Part shown: piece by piece, positions 55,876 to 63,880 of the stretch
How the letters are laid out: each line of letters begins with the position of its first letter
Position numbering within the stretch: position 1 is the first letter of the stretch
Assembly: GCA_026985055.1 (NCBI GenBank)
Contig: JALSQZ010000226.1
Coordinates: 1 to 64,000, forward strand
Length of the DNA stretch: 64,000 nucleotides
Direction: 5' to 3'
Source of the DNA: Sedimenticola sp.
Lineage (GTDB): Bacteria; Pseudomonadota; Gammaproteobacteria; Chromatiales; Chromatiaceae
Notes under the pieces: model-generated
Database searches by the model: none
Seen by the model: only the letters and a program-made list of their open reading frames with translations
What the model was told of the DNA's origin: nothing
Made by a program: the position numbers and the translations under genes

Positions 55876-57348
55876 TCATTTGCGCCCCGACGCAGGAATG
55901 GCGCGTTGGAAAGACCAGTCCCTTATCGCCTGTATCTGTTCTTCCATGGTGCGGGACAAAGGCACCATATTTGCGGTGTTGCGAACAATATCCTGTTCAT
56001 TGAACCCGCGACCTTCCTGCCAGGCCTCGATACGAGCGGATTTTACCGCCGCTTCAATCTCGGCACCACTCCACCCCTTTGTCGCGGCGGCCAGATAGGC
56101 GGTATCAAAATCACCCGGCCTCCCTCCATTCAGGCGGATATGAATGACGAATATCTGCGCCCGTTCCTCCGCAGACGGCAGATCGAGGAAAAACAACTGG
56201 TCAAACCGCCCCTTGCGCATGAGCTCCGCGGGCAGGGACTGTATGCGATTCGCGGTAGCCGCCAGAAACACCCCGGCGGGCTTTTCCTGCATCCAGGTCA
56301 GAAAGCTGGAAAAGATATTCACATTGCCGCCCGACGGATTTCTTTCATCGTAGCCAAAAGCATTTTCCAGCTCATCTATCCACAGCACCACCGGAGCGAT
56401 TTCCGCGGCGATACGGGTCGCGCGCTCAAAGGCATATTCGGCGCTACCAAAGCTCCCGGACATGACCAGGCTCATATCCAGGCGCACCAGGGGAAGATTC
56501 CAGGCTGTGGCGACAGTCTTGGCGGCCAGGCTCTTGCCACAACCGCTGACACCCATGAAAAGCACTCCTGCAGGCAAAGGAACCCCTTCTTCCAGTGCCT
56601 CACGGGTAAAAAGATCCTGACGCGCACGCACCCAGTTCTTCAGATTCTCCAGTCCACCGATATCCTCCAGCGAACGCTGTGGCGGATAGAAACGCAGCAC
56701 GCTTTCCTTGGCCAGAATCTGGGACTTTTCTTCCTGAATCTCGGCCAGGGCAGTATCCTTGTCCAAGCCCGGCATACCGTAAAGACGGCTTTGCAGGTGC
56801 CCGATCTCATTCAGGGACAGCCCTTTCATGGCCACTGCCATGCGCTGCAGCAGCTCATCATCCGGCAGGGACGCGGAACCCTGGGGCTTGCGCAGTTGTC
56901 CCAGAATCTCTTCCTCGGATGGCAATCCCATCTCCACCAGAAACAACTCCTTTTTCAGGACTTCAGGAAGCTTGAGCTGCGGGTGGCTGATGAACACATG
57001 GACATGCCGTCCGCGCAAAGCATAATAGAGATCCCGCAGACCGCGAACCAGGGCGGGATTGTCATCGAACCAGGAAGGAAGATCCTTGAGCAGATACAGC
57101 ACCTGCCCCTGCTCTGCGCCAACGCGCTGCAATGCAGCCATGGGGGAGGCTGCTTGTTTCTCATCATCGAAACCAACGCTGGCCGACCAGGTCACCAGCT
57201 TGCCGCTCCCCCTGTACAGACTGTCCACGACCAGGGACAGCAGGTTTTCCATCCTTTCTTCCTCCCAGCCCAGCAGGTAGAACAACGGATAACGGGAACG
57301 CAGCCCGCGGATAAGCTTGTGAAAGGTCTTGCTGTTACCGGAACTCAA
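55876..57348 (-). CDS. Ycf46-like AAA+ ATPase in the hydrogenase locus
   Basis: A 490-residue protein. The N-terminal half (to about 220) has the degenerate nucleotide-binding-like domain of Ycf46 proteins (YPLFYLLGWEEERMENLL). The C-terminal AAA+ module has Walker A GVSGCGKS (266-273), Walker B VVLWIDE (320-326), sensor-1 TANRI and RKGRFD as the Arg-finger region. No substrate domain is visible. It is encoded behind hypC with a 4-nt overlap and diverges from the hydrogenase operon. A remodelling or maturation role for the hydrogenase is an inference from location only. Confidence 0.85.
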   Translation of the reverse strand: MSSGNSKTFHKLIRGLRSRYPLFYLLGWEEERMENLLSLVVDSLYRGSGKLVTWSASVGFDDEKQAASPMAALQRVGAEQGQVLYLLKDLPSWFDDNPALVRGLRDLYYALRGRHVHVFISHPQLKLPEVLKKELFLVEMGLPSEEEILGQLRKPQGSASLPDDELLQRMAVAMKGLSLNEIGHLQSRLYGMPGLDKDTALAEIQEEKSQILAKESVLRFYPPQRSLEDIGGLENLKNWVRARQDLFTREALEEGVPLPAGVLFMGVSGCGKSLAAKTVATAWNLPLVRLDMSLVMSGSFGSAEYAFERATRIAAEIAPVVLWIDELENAFGYDERNPSGGNVNIFSSFLTWMQEKPAGVFLAATANRIQSLPAELMRKGRFDQLFFLDLPSAEERAQIFVIHIRLNGGRPGDFDTAYLAAATKGWSGAEIEAAVKSARIEAWQEGRGFNEQDIVRNTANMVPLSRTMEEQIQAIRDWSFQRAIPASGRK

Positions 57349-57593
57349 GATGTTTCCCCATAAGACGAGTCTGTCTCCCGCAGGATGAGGTCGTAGATTT
57401 CCCAGGCGGCGGCAGCCTGCTCCTGACTAAGCTTCTGGGTGGCGTATCCTCCCTGCATGACCAGATAGTCTCCAGGAAGCACTTCCTGATCCTGCATGAG
57501 AAACAGGCTGACATCCCGCTGCTCACCCCTGGCCTCGCAGCTGGCGATGAGCCCTTCCACACCAATCACCCGCATGGGAATCCCAAGACACAT
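57345..57593 (-). CDS. hypC: Hydrogenase assembly chaperone HypC/HupF family
   Basis: An 82-residue chaperone that carries the Fe(CN)2CO unit and the large subunit during [NiFe]-hydrogenase maturation. It starts MCLGIPMRV with the essential Cys2, and ends with a helix around YATQKLSQEQAAAAWE. It overlaps the AAA gene by four bases. Other hyp genes are not in this window. Confidence 0.93.
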   Translation of the reverse strand: MCLGIPMRVIGVEGLIASCEARGEQRDVSLFLMQDQEVLPGDYLVMQGGYATQKLSQEQAAAAWEIYDLILRETDSSYGETS

Positions 57594-57662
57594 CAGACAG
57601 CACCTCCGCCATTCAATCTGAATCCGCGCAAAAACCGGGAATAGTCAAAGAATACGCCATTG

Positions 57663-57703
57663 TTGACGCGCATCAAAACAGTTCTCCTGATCTCTACTAT
57701 AAG
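57663..57703 (+). promoter_or_regulatory. Fnr-box and -10 of the hydrogenase operon
   Basis: TTGAC-GCGC-ATCAA (57663-57676) differs by one base from the Fnr consensus TTGAT-N4-ATCAA. A -10 element TATAAG lies at 57698-57703. The box centre is 40-41 bp before the implied start near 57710, the class-II Fnr geometry. The divergent hypC gene starts 70 bp away, so the box could serve both. Confidence 0.65.
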
Positions 57704-57752
57704 TAAAGGTAAGGGATACAAACAAGGCATATGCAGCAGGAGACGACGAACC

Positions 57753-58253
57753 ATGGGGAATACCCTTGTTTTGGGCATCGGCAACACCCTCCTGAAAGAT
57801 GAAGGAGTGGGTGTGCATGTGGTGGCTTGCCTGAGGCAACGAAAATCTCTTCCCGGGGACATAACCCTCCTCGACGGCGGCAATCTGAGTTTCTCCTTGC
57901 TCGCCGACATTGAAGAACATCAGAAGCTCATCGTCATCGATGCTGCGCAACTGAACCAGGCACCGGGAAGCATCGTTTGCATGGAAAATGAACAAATGGA
58001 CAGCTTTCTTGGCTCAGCCAGGCGCAGTGTTCATGAAGTCAGCCTGCTGGATCTGATGGACATGAGCCGGCTCAGGGGCTGTCTGCCACAGCGCCGGGCG
58101 CTGTTCGGCATACAACCGGAACAGGTGGACTGGGGAGAACAGCCGACCAGGAAGGTACAGAATGCCATTGGCGCGACAGCAGATCAGATAGTGCAGCTGC
58201 TGGAGACATGGGCGGAACAGGACAGCGGCCCGCCCCGGGAGCATACGGCATGA
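57753..58253 (+). CDS. hynD: [NiFe]-hydrogenase maturation protease
   Basis: Endopeptidase that removes the C-terminal tail of the large subunit. The family motif GIGNTLLKDEGVGVH (with the nickel-sensing Glu) lies at the N-terminus, LLDGGNLSF has the conserved Asp, and SVHEVSLLDL has the late His. 166 residues. ATG 57753 follows AGGAG; the frame upstream to 57660 is promoter DNA. First gene of the operon. Confidence 0.93.
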   Translation: MGNTLVLGIGNTLLKDEGVGVHVVACLRQRKSLPGDITLLDGGNLSFSLLADIEEHQKLIVIDAAQLNQAPGSIVCMENEQMDSFLGSARRSVHEVSLLDLMDMSRLRGCLPQRRALFGIQPEQVDWGEQPTRKVQNAIGATADQIVQLLETWAEQDSGPPREHTA

Positions 58254-58651
58254 GTTTTCCTCCCCTGGAAATCACCCGTCCGGAAAGCGGAAACCTCAAG
58301 CTGATTCTGCATGAAATCAGCCATGCCTTGAGTGAGCTCATGGCAACGGGCAACGAACGGAGCATCGACCTGCGCGGCATACCGCTGGCGCCGGGCGAAG
58401 AGAAAAAGCTCCTGGAATCGCTGGGTGAAGGAGAAATCAGGGCCGAACTGGATGCCCTGGGGAAGAGCCGGATCCAGGAATCCCGATATTCCGGCGTATG
58501 GATAGTCACCCATTGCAACAGCAACGGAGAAATCATGGGCCGTTTCATCGAGATCACCCGTTCACCGGCATTGCTCGCCGCTCAGACAGAAGACATGGCC
58601 GCCGGGCTGGATGCCCTGCGCCAGCTCATTGCGACAGGAACCGAATCATGA
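58250..58651 (+). CDS. HupH-domain hydrogenase expression protein
   Basis: A 133-residue protein with the HupH/HyaF C-terminal-type domain. The stretch GEGEIRAELDALGKSRIQESRYSGVW is typical of that family, which helps small-subunit or proximal-cluster maturation. It is a single-domain, short version compared with HyaF (about 285 residues). Overlaps hynD and hynS by ATGA on both sides. Confidence 0.82.
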   Translation: MSFPPLEITRPESGNLKLILHEISHALSELMATGNERSIDLRGIPLAPGEEKKLLESLGEGEIRAELDALGKSRIQESRYSGVWIVTHCNSNGEIMGRFIEITRSPALLAAQTEDMAAGLDALRQLIATGTES

Positions 58652-59745
58652 ACAAAGAACGCACACTGGGCGAAATACTCCGGCAACAGGGAGTCAGTCG
58701 CCGCGGGTTTCTGAAATTCTGCGCCACCACGGCATCTCTGATGGCCTTGCCCCCAGGCATGGTTCCAACCATCGCCAGGGCCCTGGAAAACGCCCGACGG
58801 CCATCTGTTATCTGGCTGTCCTTTCAGGAATGCACCGGCTGTACCGAATCACTTACCCGTTCCCATGCCCCCACCATAGAGGGCTTGATCTTCGATGCCA
58901 TTTCCCTGGACTACCATCACACCTTGCAGGCTGCAGCGGGCAGCGCCGCAGAGCAGGCGCGTGAAAGCGCCATGAAGGAAAACTTCGGCAACTACCTGCT
59001 GGTAGTGGACGGCTCCATTCCACTGGCCAACGCCGGTTTTTCCACCATTGCGGGAACCAGCAACCTGGAAATACTGAAAGAGGTGGCAAAAGGCGCGGCA
59101 GCCATCATCGCCGTGGGCACCTGCGCCGCCTATGGCGGTCTGCCCCATGCCAAACCCAACCCCACCGGTGCGGTACCGGTATCCGCGATCATCAGCGACA
59201 AACCCATAGTGAATGTTCCCGGCTGCCCGCCCATTCCGGTAGTCATTTCCGGCGTTCTTACCCATTTCCTGACGTTCGGCAGACTCCCGGACCTGGATCA
59301 TCTGGGCCGCCCCCTGGCTTTCTATGGCAACAACATCCACGACCGCTGCTACCGCCGCCCCTTCTATGAACGCGGCCAGTTCGCGGAAAGTTTCGACGAC
59401 GAGGGAGCCAGAAAGGGCTGGTGCCTGTACAAGCTGGGCTGCAAGGGACCGGTGACCTACAACGCCTGCGCCACCACCAAATGGAACAATGGCACCAGTT
59501 TTCCCATCGAATCCGGCCATGGCTGCCTGGGATGTTCCGAGCCGGACTTCTGGGACATGGGCGGCTTTTACCGGGCCTTGTCCGAGCCCATAGGTCTTTC
59601 CGCCAGAACCGTTGCCGGGGGCGCAATCGGCGGCGCGGCCCTGGGCGCCGCCAGCGGTCTGCTCAACCGCAAAAAGAAAGCGGAGGCTCTCGCCCGACAT
59701 GAAAAAATCGGCGTGGATGAACTGAAGGACGGAGAGACAAAATGA
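58648..59745 (+). CDS. hynS: [NiFe]-hydrogenase small subunit, Tat-exported
   Basis: Iron-sulfur subunit of 365 residues. The Tat signal is S17-RRGFLK. Proximal cluster ligands are C62 and C65 (ECTGCTES), C159 (VGTCAAYGG) and C193 (PGCPP). Distal and medial ligands follow in HDRCYRR, GWCLYKLGC, and CATTKW...CLGC. The positions that hold extra Cys in oxygen-tolerant enzymes are Gly here (Gly64, Gly164). The C-terminus has a Gly-rich membrane-type segment (AIGGAALGAASGLL) and a charged tail. Confidence 0.96.
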   Translation: MNKERTLGEILRQQGVSRRGFLKFCATTASLMALPPGMVPTIARALENARRPSVIWLSFQECTGCTESLTRSHAPTIEGLIFDAISLDYHHTLQAAAGSAAEQARESAMKENFGNYLLVVDGSIPLANAGFSTIAGTSNLEILKEVAKGAAAIIAVGTCAAYGGLPHAKPNPTGAVPVSAIISDKPIVNVPGCPPIPVVISGVLTHFLTFGRLPDLDHLGRPLAFYGNNIHDRCYRRPFYERGQFAESFDDEGARKGWCLYKLGCKGPVTYNACATTKWNNGTSFPIESGHGCLGCSEPDFWDMGGFYRALSEPIGLSARTVAGGAIGGAALGAASGLLNRKKKAEALARHEKIGVDELKDGETK

Positions 59746-60404
59746 ACAGCGCCGAGTTTCTCCTCTGGGTACGAGGTTCCGGACTGCAAATCGCCCTGTG
59801 GATCTTCCTCTTCGGCATGCTCATCCGCTTGCTGGAGATCTTCCTCCTGGGAAGAAAGAAAAATCTCGCCGAACTGCGCGCCAGCGGCACGGCAGCCGGC
59901 TTGCGCACCATGATCAGCCGCTCACTGCCCCCCGGGGGGAATATCATCCATCGGCCACGTTTCACCTTTGTAGCCGGCTATGCCTTCCATATCGGGCTGT
60001 TTGTCGTGATCTTCTTCCTCACGCCTCATATCCAGGTCATTGAATCTCTAACCGGCCTGGCCTGGCCCGCCCTGCCCACTCCCGTGGTGGACATATTTAC
60101 GGTCATCTCCCTGGTGGCCATGCTGGCCCTGCTCTGGCATCGCCTTGCCAGCCGGCTGCTGAATTTTCTCAGTAATGGTGGTGACTATCTGGCCTGGACC
60201 CTGACATTCATGCCGTTGCTTACCGGCTACATGGCCTATCATCACCTGTGGTTTCCCTATACCGGGCTGCTGGCAGCGCATATCCTCAGTGTGGAACTGC
60301 TGCTGATCCTGTTTCCCTTCACCAAGCTGACACATACTTTCACCATCTTCATTGCACGCTGGTACAACGGCATGATGGCCGGCGAGAAAGGAGTTCAGTC
60401 ATGA
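59742..60404 (+). CDS. isp1: Isp1, cytochrome b-type membrane subunit
   Basis: A 220-residue integral membrane protein with five predicted helices and conserved His (FHIGLFVVIFF, LLWHRLA, HHLWFP) that should bind two b-type haems, as in the nitrate reductase gamma family. It connects the periplasmic hydrogenase to the quinone pool or Isp2. The operon order small-isp1-isp2-large is that of the Isp-type hydrogenases of Thiocapsa and Allochromatium. ATGA overlaps on both sides. Confidence 0.9.
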   Translation: MNSAEFLLWVRGSGLQIALWIFLFGMLIRLLEIFLLGRKKNLAELRASGTAAGLRTMISRSLPPGGNIIHRPRFTFVAGYAFHIGLFVVIFFLTPHIQVIESLTGLAWPALPTPVVDIFTVISLVAMLALLWHRLASRLLNFLSNGGDYLAWTLTFMPLLTGYMAYHHLWFPYTGLLAAHILSVELLLILFPFTKLTHTFTIFIARWYNGMMAGEKGVQS

Positions 60405-61687
60405 GCAAAACATCCCTGGAACGCGGCCTGAACATTCTGCGTGAACAGATAGACAGCCCCACGGCGGCTTTCTTCAGCAGTTGTGTACATTGCGGGCTGT
60501 GCGCCCAGGCCTGCCTCTTCTATACGGAAACCTGCAATCCGGCCTACATACCGATACGCAAACTGGAACCCATGCGCCGGCTCTGGGAGCAGGAATACAC
60601 ACTGACTGGAAAACTCAAGAAGCTGCTGGGGTTATCCAGACCCATAACCCACGAAGAGCTGGAGCAATGGCAGGAACTGGTCTATAACAGTTGCTCCCTG
60701 TGCGGCCGTTGCAGCCTGGTCTGCCCCGCCGGGCTGGATCTCACCTACATGATTCGCAAGTTTCGTGAAGGCATGGCCGCATCCGGGCATGCGCCAGAAG
60801 GACTCATCGGCGCCACCACCCGGGCAGTGGAACTGGGCAGCCCCATGGGAGTGACGCTGAAAGCGCTCGAGGCTCAGGCAAAACATGTAAAGGCAGACTC
60901 GGGGCTGGATATTCCCTTTGATGTAGAAGGCGCGGAATACCTGGTGCTGTTATCCTCCATGGAAATCATCAACTATCCCGAATACCTGCAGGCGGTCGCC
61001 CGGATCTTCCATCAGGCGAAAAAGACCTGGACCATTTCCTCGGAGGCTTTCGAAGCCACCAATTCGGGAATTCAGATCGGTGTCTCCGATATCGCCGCCG
61101 AACTGGTACAGCGGGTGGTGGATGCCGCGGAGAAACTCAGGGTGAAGACCGTCATCAGCCCGGAATGCGGTCATGCCTATACCGCCATCCGCTGGGAAGG
61201 CCCCAACCTCATCGGGCGTCCTTTCGGTTTCAGGGTGAGGCACATCCTGGAAGTGCTGGATGAGCTGCGTGAACAGGGGTTGCTGCAGGTCGAGGGCGTG
61301 GAAGATGCGCGCATGACCTTCCACGACCCCTGCCAGCTGGTGCGCCGGGGCGGTGTCATCGAAGCACCCCGCAACCTGATCCGCATGGTGGCGAGGAATT
61401 TCGTGGAAATGAAGGATCATGGAAAAATGAACTGGTGCTGTGGCGCCGGGGGCGGTGTCAGCGCCAATGAAGATGCCGCGGAAATCCGTCTCAAGGCGTT
61501 CAAGCGCAAGAAGAAACAACTGGAGAGACTGCAGGTGGACGGGCTGGTCACCGCCTGCGCCAACTGCCGCATCCAGATCGAGGAAGGCCTGGAGGAAAAT
61601 GACATGGACATGCCCGTCATCGGTCTCACGGAAATGCTCGCCAGCCACCTGAAAGACGAGGAAGCCCGGGAAGGAGGCGCCACATGA
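60401..61687 (+). CDS. isp2: Isp2, heterodisulfide-reductase-like iron-sulfur subunit
   Basis: A 428-residue cytoplasmic protein. The first 4Fe-4S site is C28-x2-C31-x2-C34-x3-C38 and the second is in CSLCGRCSLVCP. Two CCG-like Cys regions follow (SPECGHAY...DPCQL and NWCCGAGGG), as in HdrD/DsrK. It probably relays electrons between the membrane cytochrome and a cytoplasmic thiol or sulfur acceptor (family inference). The start is ATG 60401, overlapping isp1. Confidence 0.92.
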   Translation: MSKTSLERGLNILREQIDSPTAAFFSSCVHCGLCAQACLFYTETCNPAYIPIRKLEPMRRLWEQEYTLTGKLKKLLGLSRPITHEELEQWQELVYNSCSLCGRCSLVCPAGLDLTYMIRKFREGMAASGHAPEGLIGATTRAVELGSPMGVTLKALEAQAKHVKADSGLDIPFDVEGAEYLVLLSSMEIINYPEYLQAVARIFHQAKKTWTISSEAFEATNSGIQIGVSDIAAELVQRVVDAAEKLRVKTVISPECGHAYTAIRWEGPNLIGRPFGFRVRHILEVLDELREQGLLQVEGVEDARMTFHDPCQLVRRGGVIEAPRNLIRMVARNFVEMKDHGKMNWCCGAGGGVSANEDAAEIRLKAFKRKKKQLERLQVDGLVTACANCRIQIEEGLEENDMDMPVIGLTEMLASHLKDEEAREGGAT

Positions 61688-62160
61688 CAGATGCGCAGAA
61701 CAATACCGATTTCAGAAAAAGCCTGGATCGGCTCGAATGCCCACAGCAGCGGCAACTGGCTGCGCGCTTCGTCGAAAGCGTCCTGCATCTGGGCCGGGAC
61801 GAACGCATAAAAAAAGTTGTCGACATGGTGCACAAGGGCGATCCCGATCCCGAAGAACTGGAAGCCGCGAGAAAGATGATCAAGGCTGCCATCGTCGATT
61901 CCCACTGCCGCTGCGGCTCCGAATGCGACTGGAAGGAACAGGCCACCTATTTCGTTGCACGCGCCGCGGCCGCTGCGGTGGCGCCAGAAAACAAGTGCAT
62001 CACACGCAATGCCGCCTGGGAAGCCGCAGTGAATGCACGCATGGCCTGCACCTGTGCGGCCATGGAAGATGAAGACATCAGTGCCGAGGAGTGCGCCAAG
62101 CAGGCCCAAATCGCCAGGGATTTTCTCAATACACTGCCAGCCGGGAGTGAAACAGCATGA
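61684..62160 (+). CDS. Cys-containing protein of unknown function between isp2 and hynL
   Basis: A 158-residue soluble, mainly helical protein with no signal peptide. It has a Cys cluster (HCRCGSECDW near residue 78), a further CITRN Cys, CTCAAM near 120 and one more Cys near 140. The positions suggest a metal or iron-sulfur site. I do not recognise a family. It is embedded in the hydrogenase operon with ATGA overlaps on both sides, so it is made in fixed ratio with Isp2 and the large subunit. Possible roles are an extra electron carrier or a maturation factor. Confidence 0.88.
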   Translation: MTDAQNNTDFRKSLDRLECPQQRQLAARFVESVLHLGRDERIKKVVDMVHKGDPDPEELEAARKMIKAAIVDSHCRCGSECDWKEQATYFVARAAAAAVAPENKCITRNAAWEAAVNARMACTCAAMEDEDISAEECAKQAQIARDFLNTLPAGSETA

Positions 62161-63878
62161 GCCAACGCATCGTAGTCGACCCCATTACCCGCATCGAAGG
62201 GCATCTGCGCATCGAGGCGCAGATGAATGGTGCGAAGATAGAAAAAGCCTGGTCCTCCGGCACCATGGTGCGCGGCATCGAGATCATTCTCAAAGGGCGC
62301 GACCCCCGGGACGCCTGGGCCTTCGCCCAGCGTATCTGCGGCGTCTGTACCCTGGTGCATGGCATCGCCTCCGTGCGGGCGGTGGAAAACGCCCTGAATT
62401 ACAGCGTACCGGCCAATGCCCAGCTTATCCGTAATCTGATGATAGGCGCCCAGTACATCCACGATCATGTCATGCACTTCTATCATCTGCATGCCCTGGA
62501 CTGGGTGGATGTGGTTTCCGCCCTGGATGCCGACCCCAAGGCGACTTCGGAACTGGCCCAGTCCATCAGCCGCTGGCCCAAATCCTCCCCCGGCTATTTC
62601 AGTGAAATGAAAACCAGACTGAAAAATTTTGTCGAGGCCGGACAACTGGGCATCTTCGCCAAGGCGTACTGGGGGCACCCCGCATACAAGCTGCCTGCGG
62701 AAGCCAACCTTATGGCCGTTTCCCATTACCTGGAAGCCCTGGGCTGGCAGCGGGACGTGGCACGCCTGCATACCATTTTTGGCGGCAAGAACCCTCATCC
62801 CAATTTCCTCGTGGGCGGGGTGCCCTGCCCCATCGACCTGGAATCCGATTCCGCCCTCAATGCCGAACGCCTGGCCAAGGTACAAAACATCATCGAGCAG
62901 ATGCAGCTTTTCGTGGATCAGGTCTACGTTCCGGACACCCTGGCCATCGCTGGTTTCTACAAGGACTGGGCCAGCCGCGGGGAAGGTCTGGGCAACTTCC
63001 TCACCGTGGGCGATTTTCCCGAAAGCGGCATGGACGACCCGGCCAGTTATCTCATCCCCTCCGGGGCCATACTGAACAGGAACCTGGACACCATTCATGC
63101 AGTGGACCTGAATGCGCCCGATCAGGTACAGGAATTCATCAATCATTCCTGGTATGACTACAGTGAAGGCAAGGACAAGGGGCTGCATCCCTACGAGGGT
63201 GAAACCGAACTGCACTACACCGGCCCGGAACCGCCGTATGAACATCTGGAGGTAGATCAGTCCTACTCCTGGCTCAAGGCGCCTCGCTGGAAAGGCCATG
63301 CCATGGAGGTCGGCCCGCTGGCGCGGGTACTCATGCTCTACGCCAGCGGCCACGAGCAGACCAGGGCGCTGGTGGACATGACCCTGAAAACCCTGGAACT
63401 GCCCCTGGAAGCCCTGTTCTCCACCCTGGGGCGCACCGCCGCACGCACCCTGGAAACCAAGATCGTCGCAGACAACATGCAGGTCTGGTATGACCATCTG
63501 ATCGCCAATATCCGCAGTGGTGAAACCCGCAGCTTCAATGAAACCCTCTGGGAGCCTTCTTCCTGGCCATCACAGGCTCGCGGCGTGGGTTTCATGGAAG
63601 CCCCGCGAGGCGCTCTGGCGCACTGGATCGTCATAGAGAACGAAAAAATCGCCAACTACCAGGCCGTGGTGCCCAGCACCTGGAATGCCGGCCCACGCGA
63701 TCCTTCCGGCCAGCCTGGCGCCTACGAGGCCGCCCTGCAGGACAACCACGATCTGTACGACCCCGAACAACCCGTGGAAATCCTGCGCACCATCCACAGT
63801 TTCGATCCCTGTATTGCCTGTGCGGTACATGTTACGGATCCGGATGGAAAAGAACTTGTTCAAGTAAAGATCACATAG
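62157..63878 (+). CDS. hynL: [NiFe]-hydrogenase large subunit
   Basis: Catalytic subunit of 573 residues that oxidises or evolves H2. The nickel-iron site is bound by C61/C64 (RICGVC) and C552/C555 (DPCIACAVH). The maturation protease should cut after His558, removing 15 residues (VTDPDGK...). The N-terminal VDPITRIEGHLRIE is diagnostic of group 1 enzymes. It is the last structural gene and is followed at 3 nt by hupE. Confidence 0.97.
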   Translation: MSQRIVVDPITRIEGHLRIEAQMNGAKIEKAWSSGTMVRGIEIILKGRDPRDAWAFAQRICGVCTLVHGIASVRAVENALNYSVPANAQLIRNLMIGAQYIHDHVMHFYHLHALDWVDVVSALDADPKATSELAQSISRWPKSSPGYFSEMKTRLKNFVEAGQLGIFAKAYWGHPAYKLPAEANLMAVSHYLEALGWQRDVARLHTIFGGKNPHPNFLVGGVPCPIDLESDSALNAERLAKVQNIIEQMQLFVDQVYVPDTLAIAGFYKDWASRGEGLGNFLTVGDFPESGMDDPASYLIPSGAILNRNLDTIHAVDLNAPDQVQEFINHSWYDYSEGKDKGLHPYEGETELHYTGPEPPYEHLEVDQSYSWLKAPRWKGHAMEVGPLARVLMLYASGHEQTRALVDMTLKTLELPLEALFSTLGRTAARTLETKIVADNMQVWYDHLIANIRSGETRSFNETLWEPSSWPSQARGVGFMEAPRGALAHWIVIENEKIANYQAVVPSTWNAGPRDPSGQPGAYEAALQDNHDLYDPEQPVEILRTIHSFDPCIACAVHVTDPDGKELVQVKIT

Positions 63879-63880
63879 GT

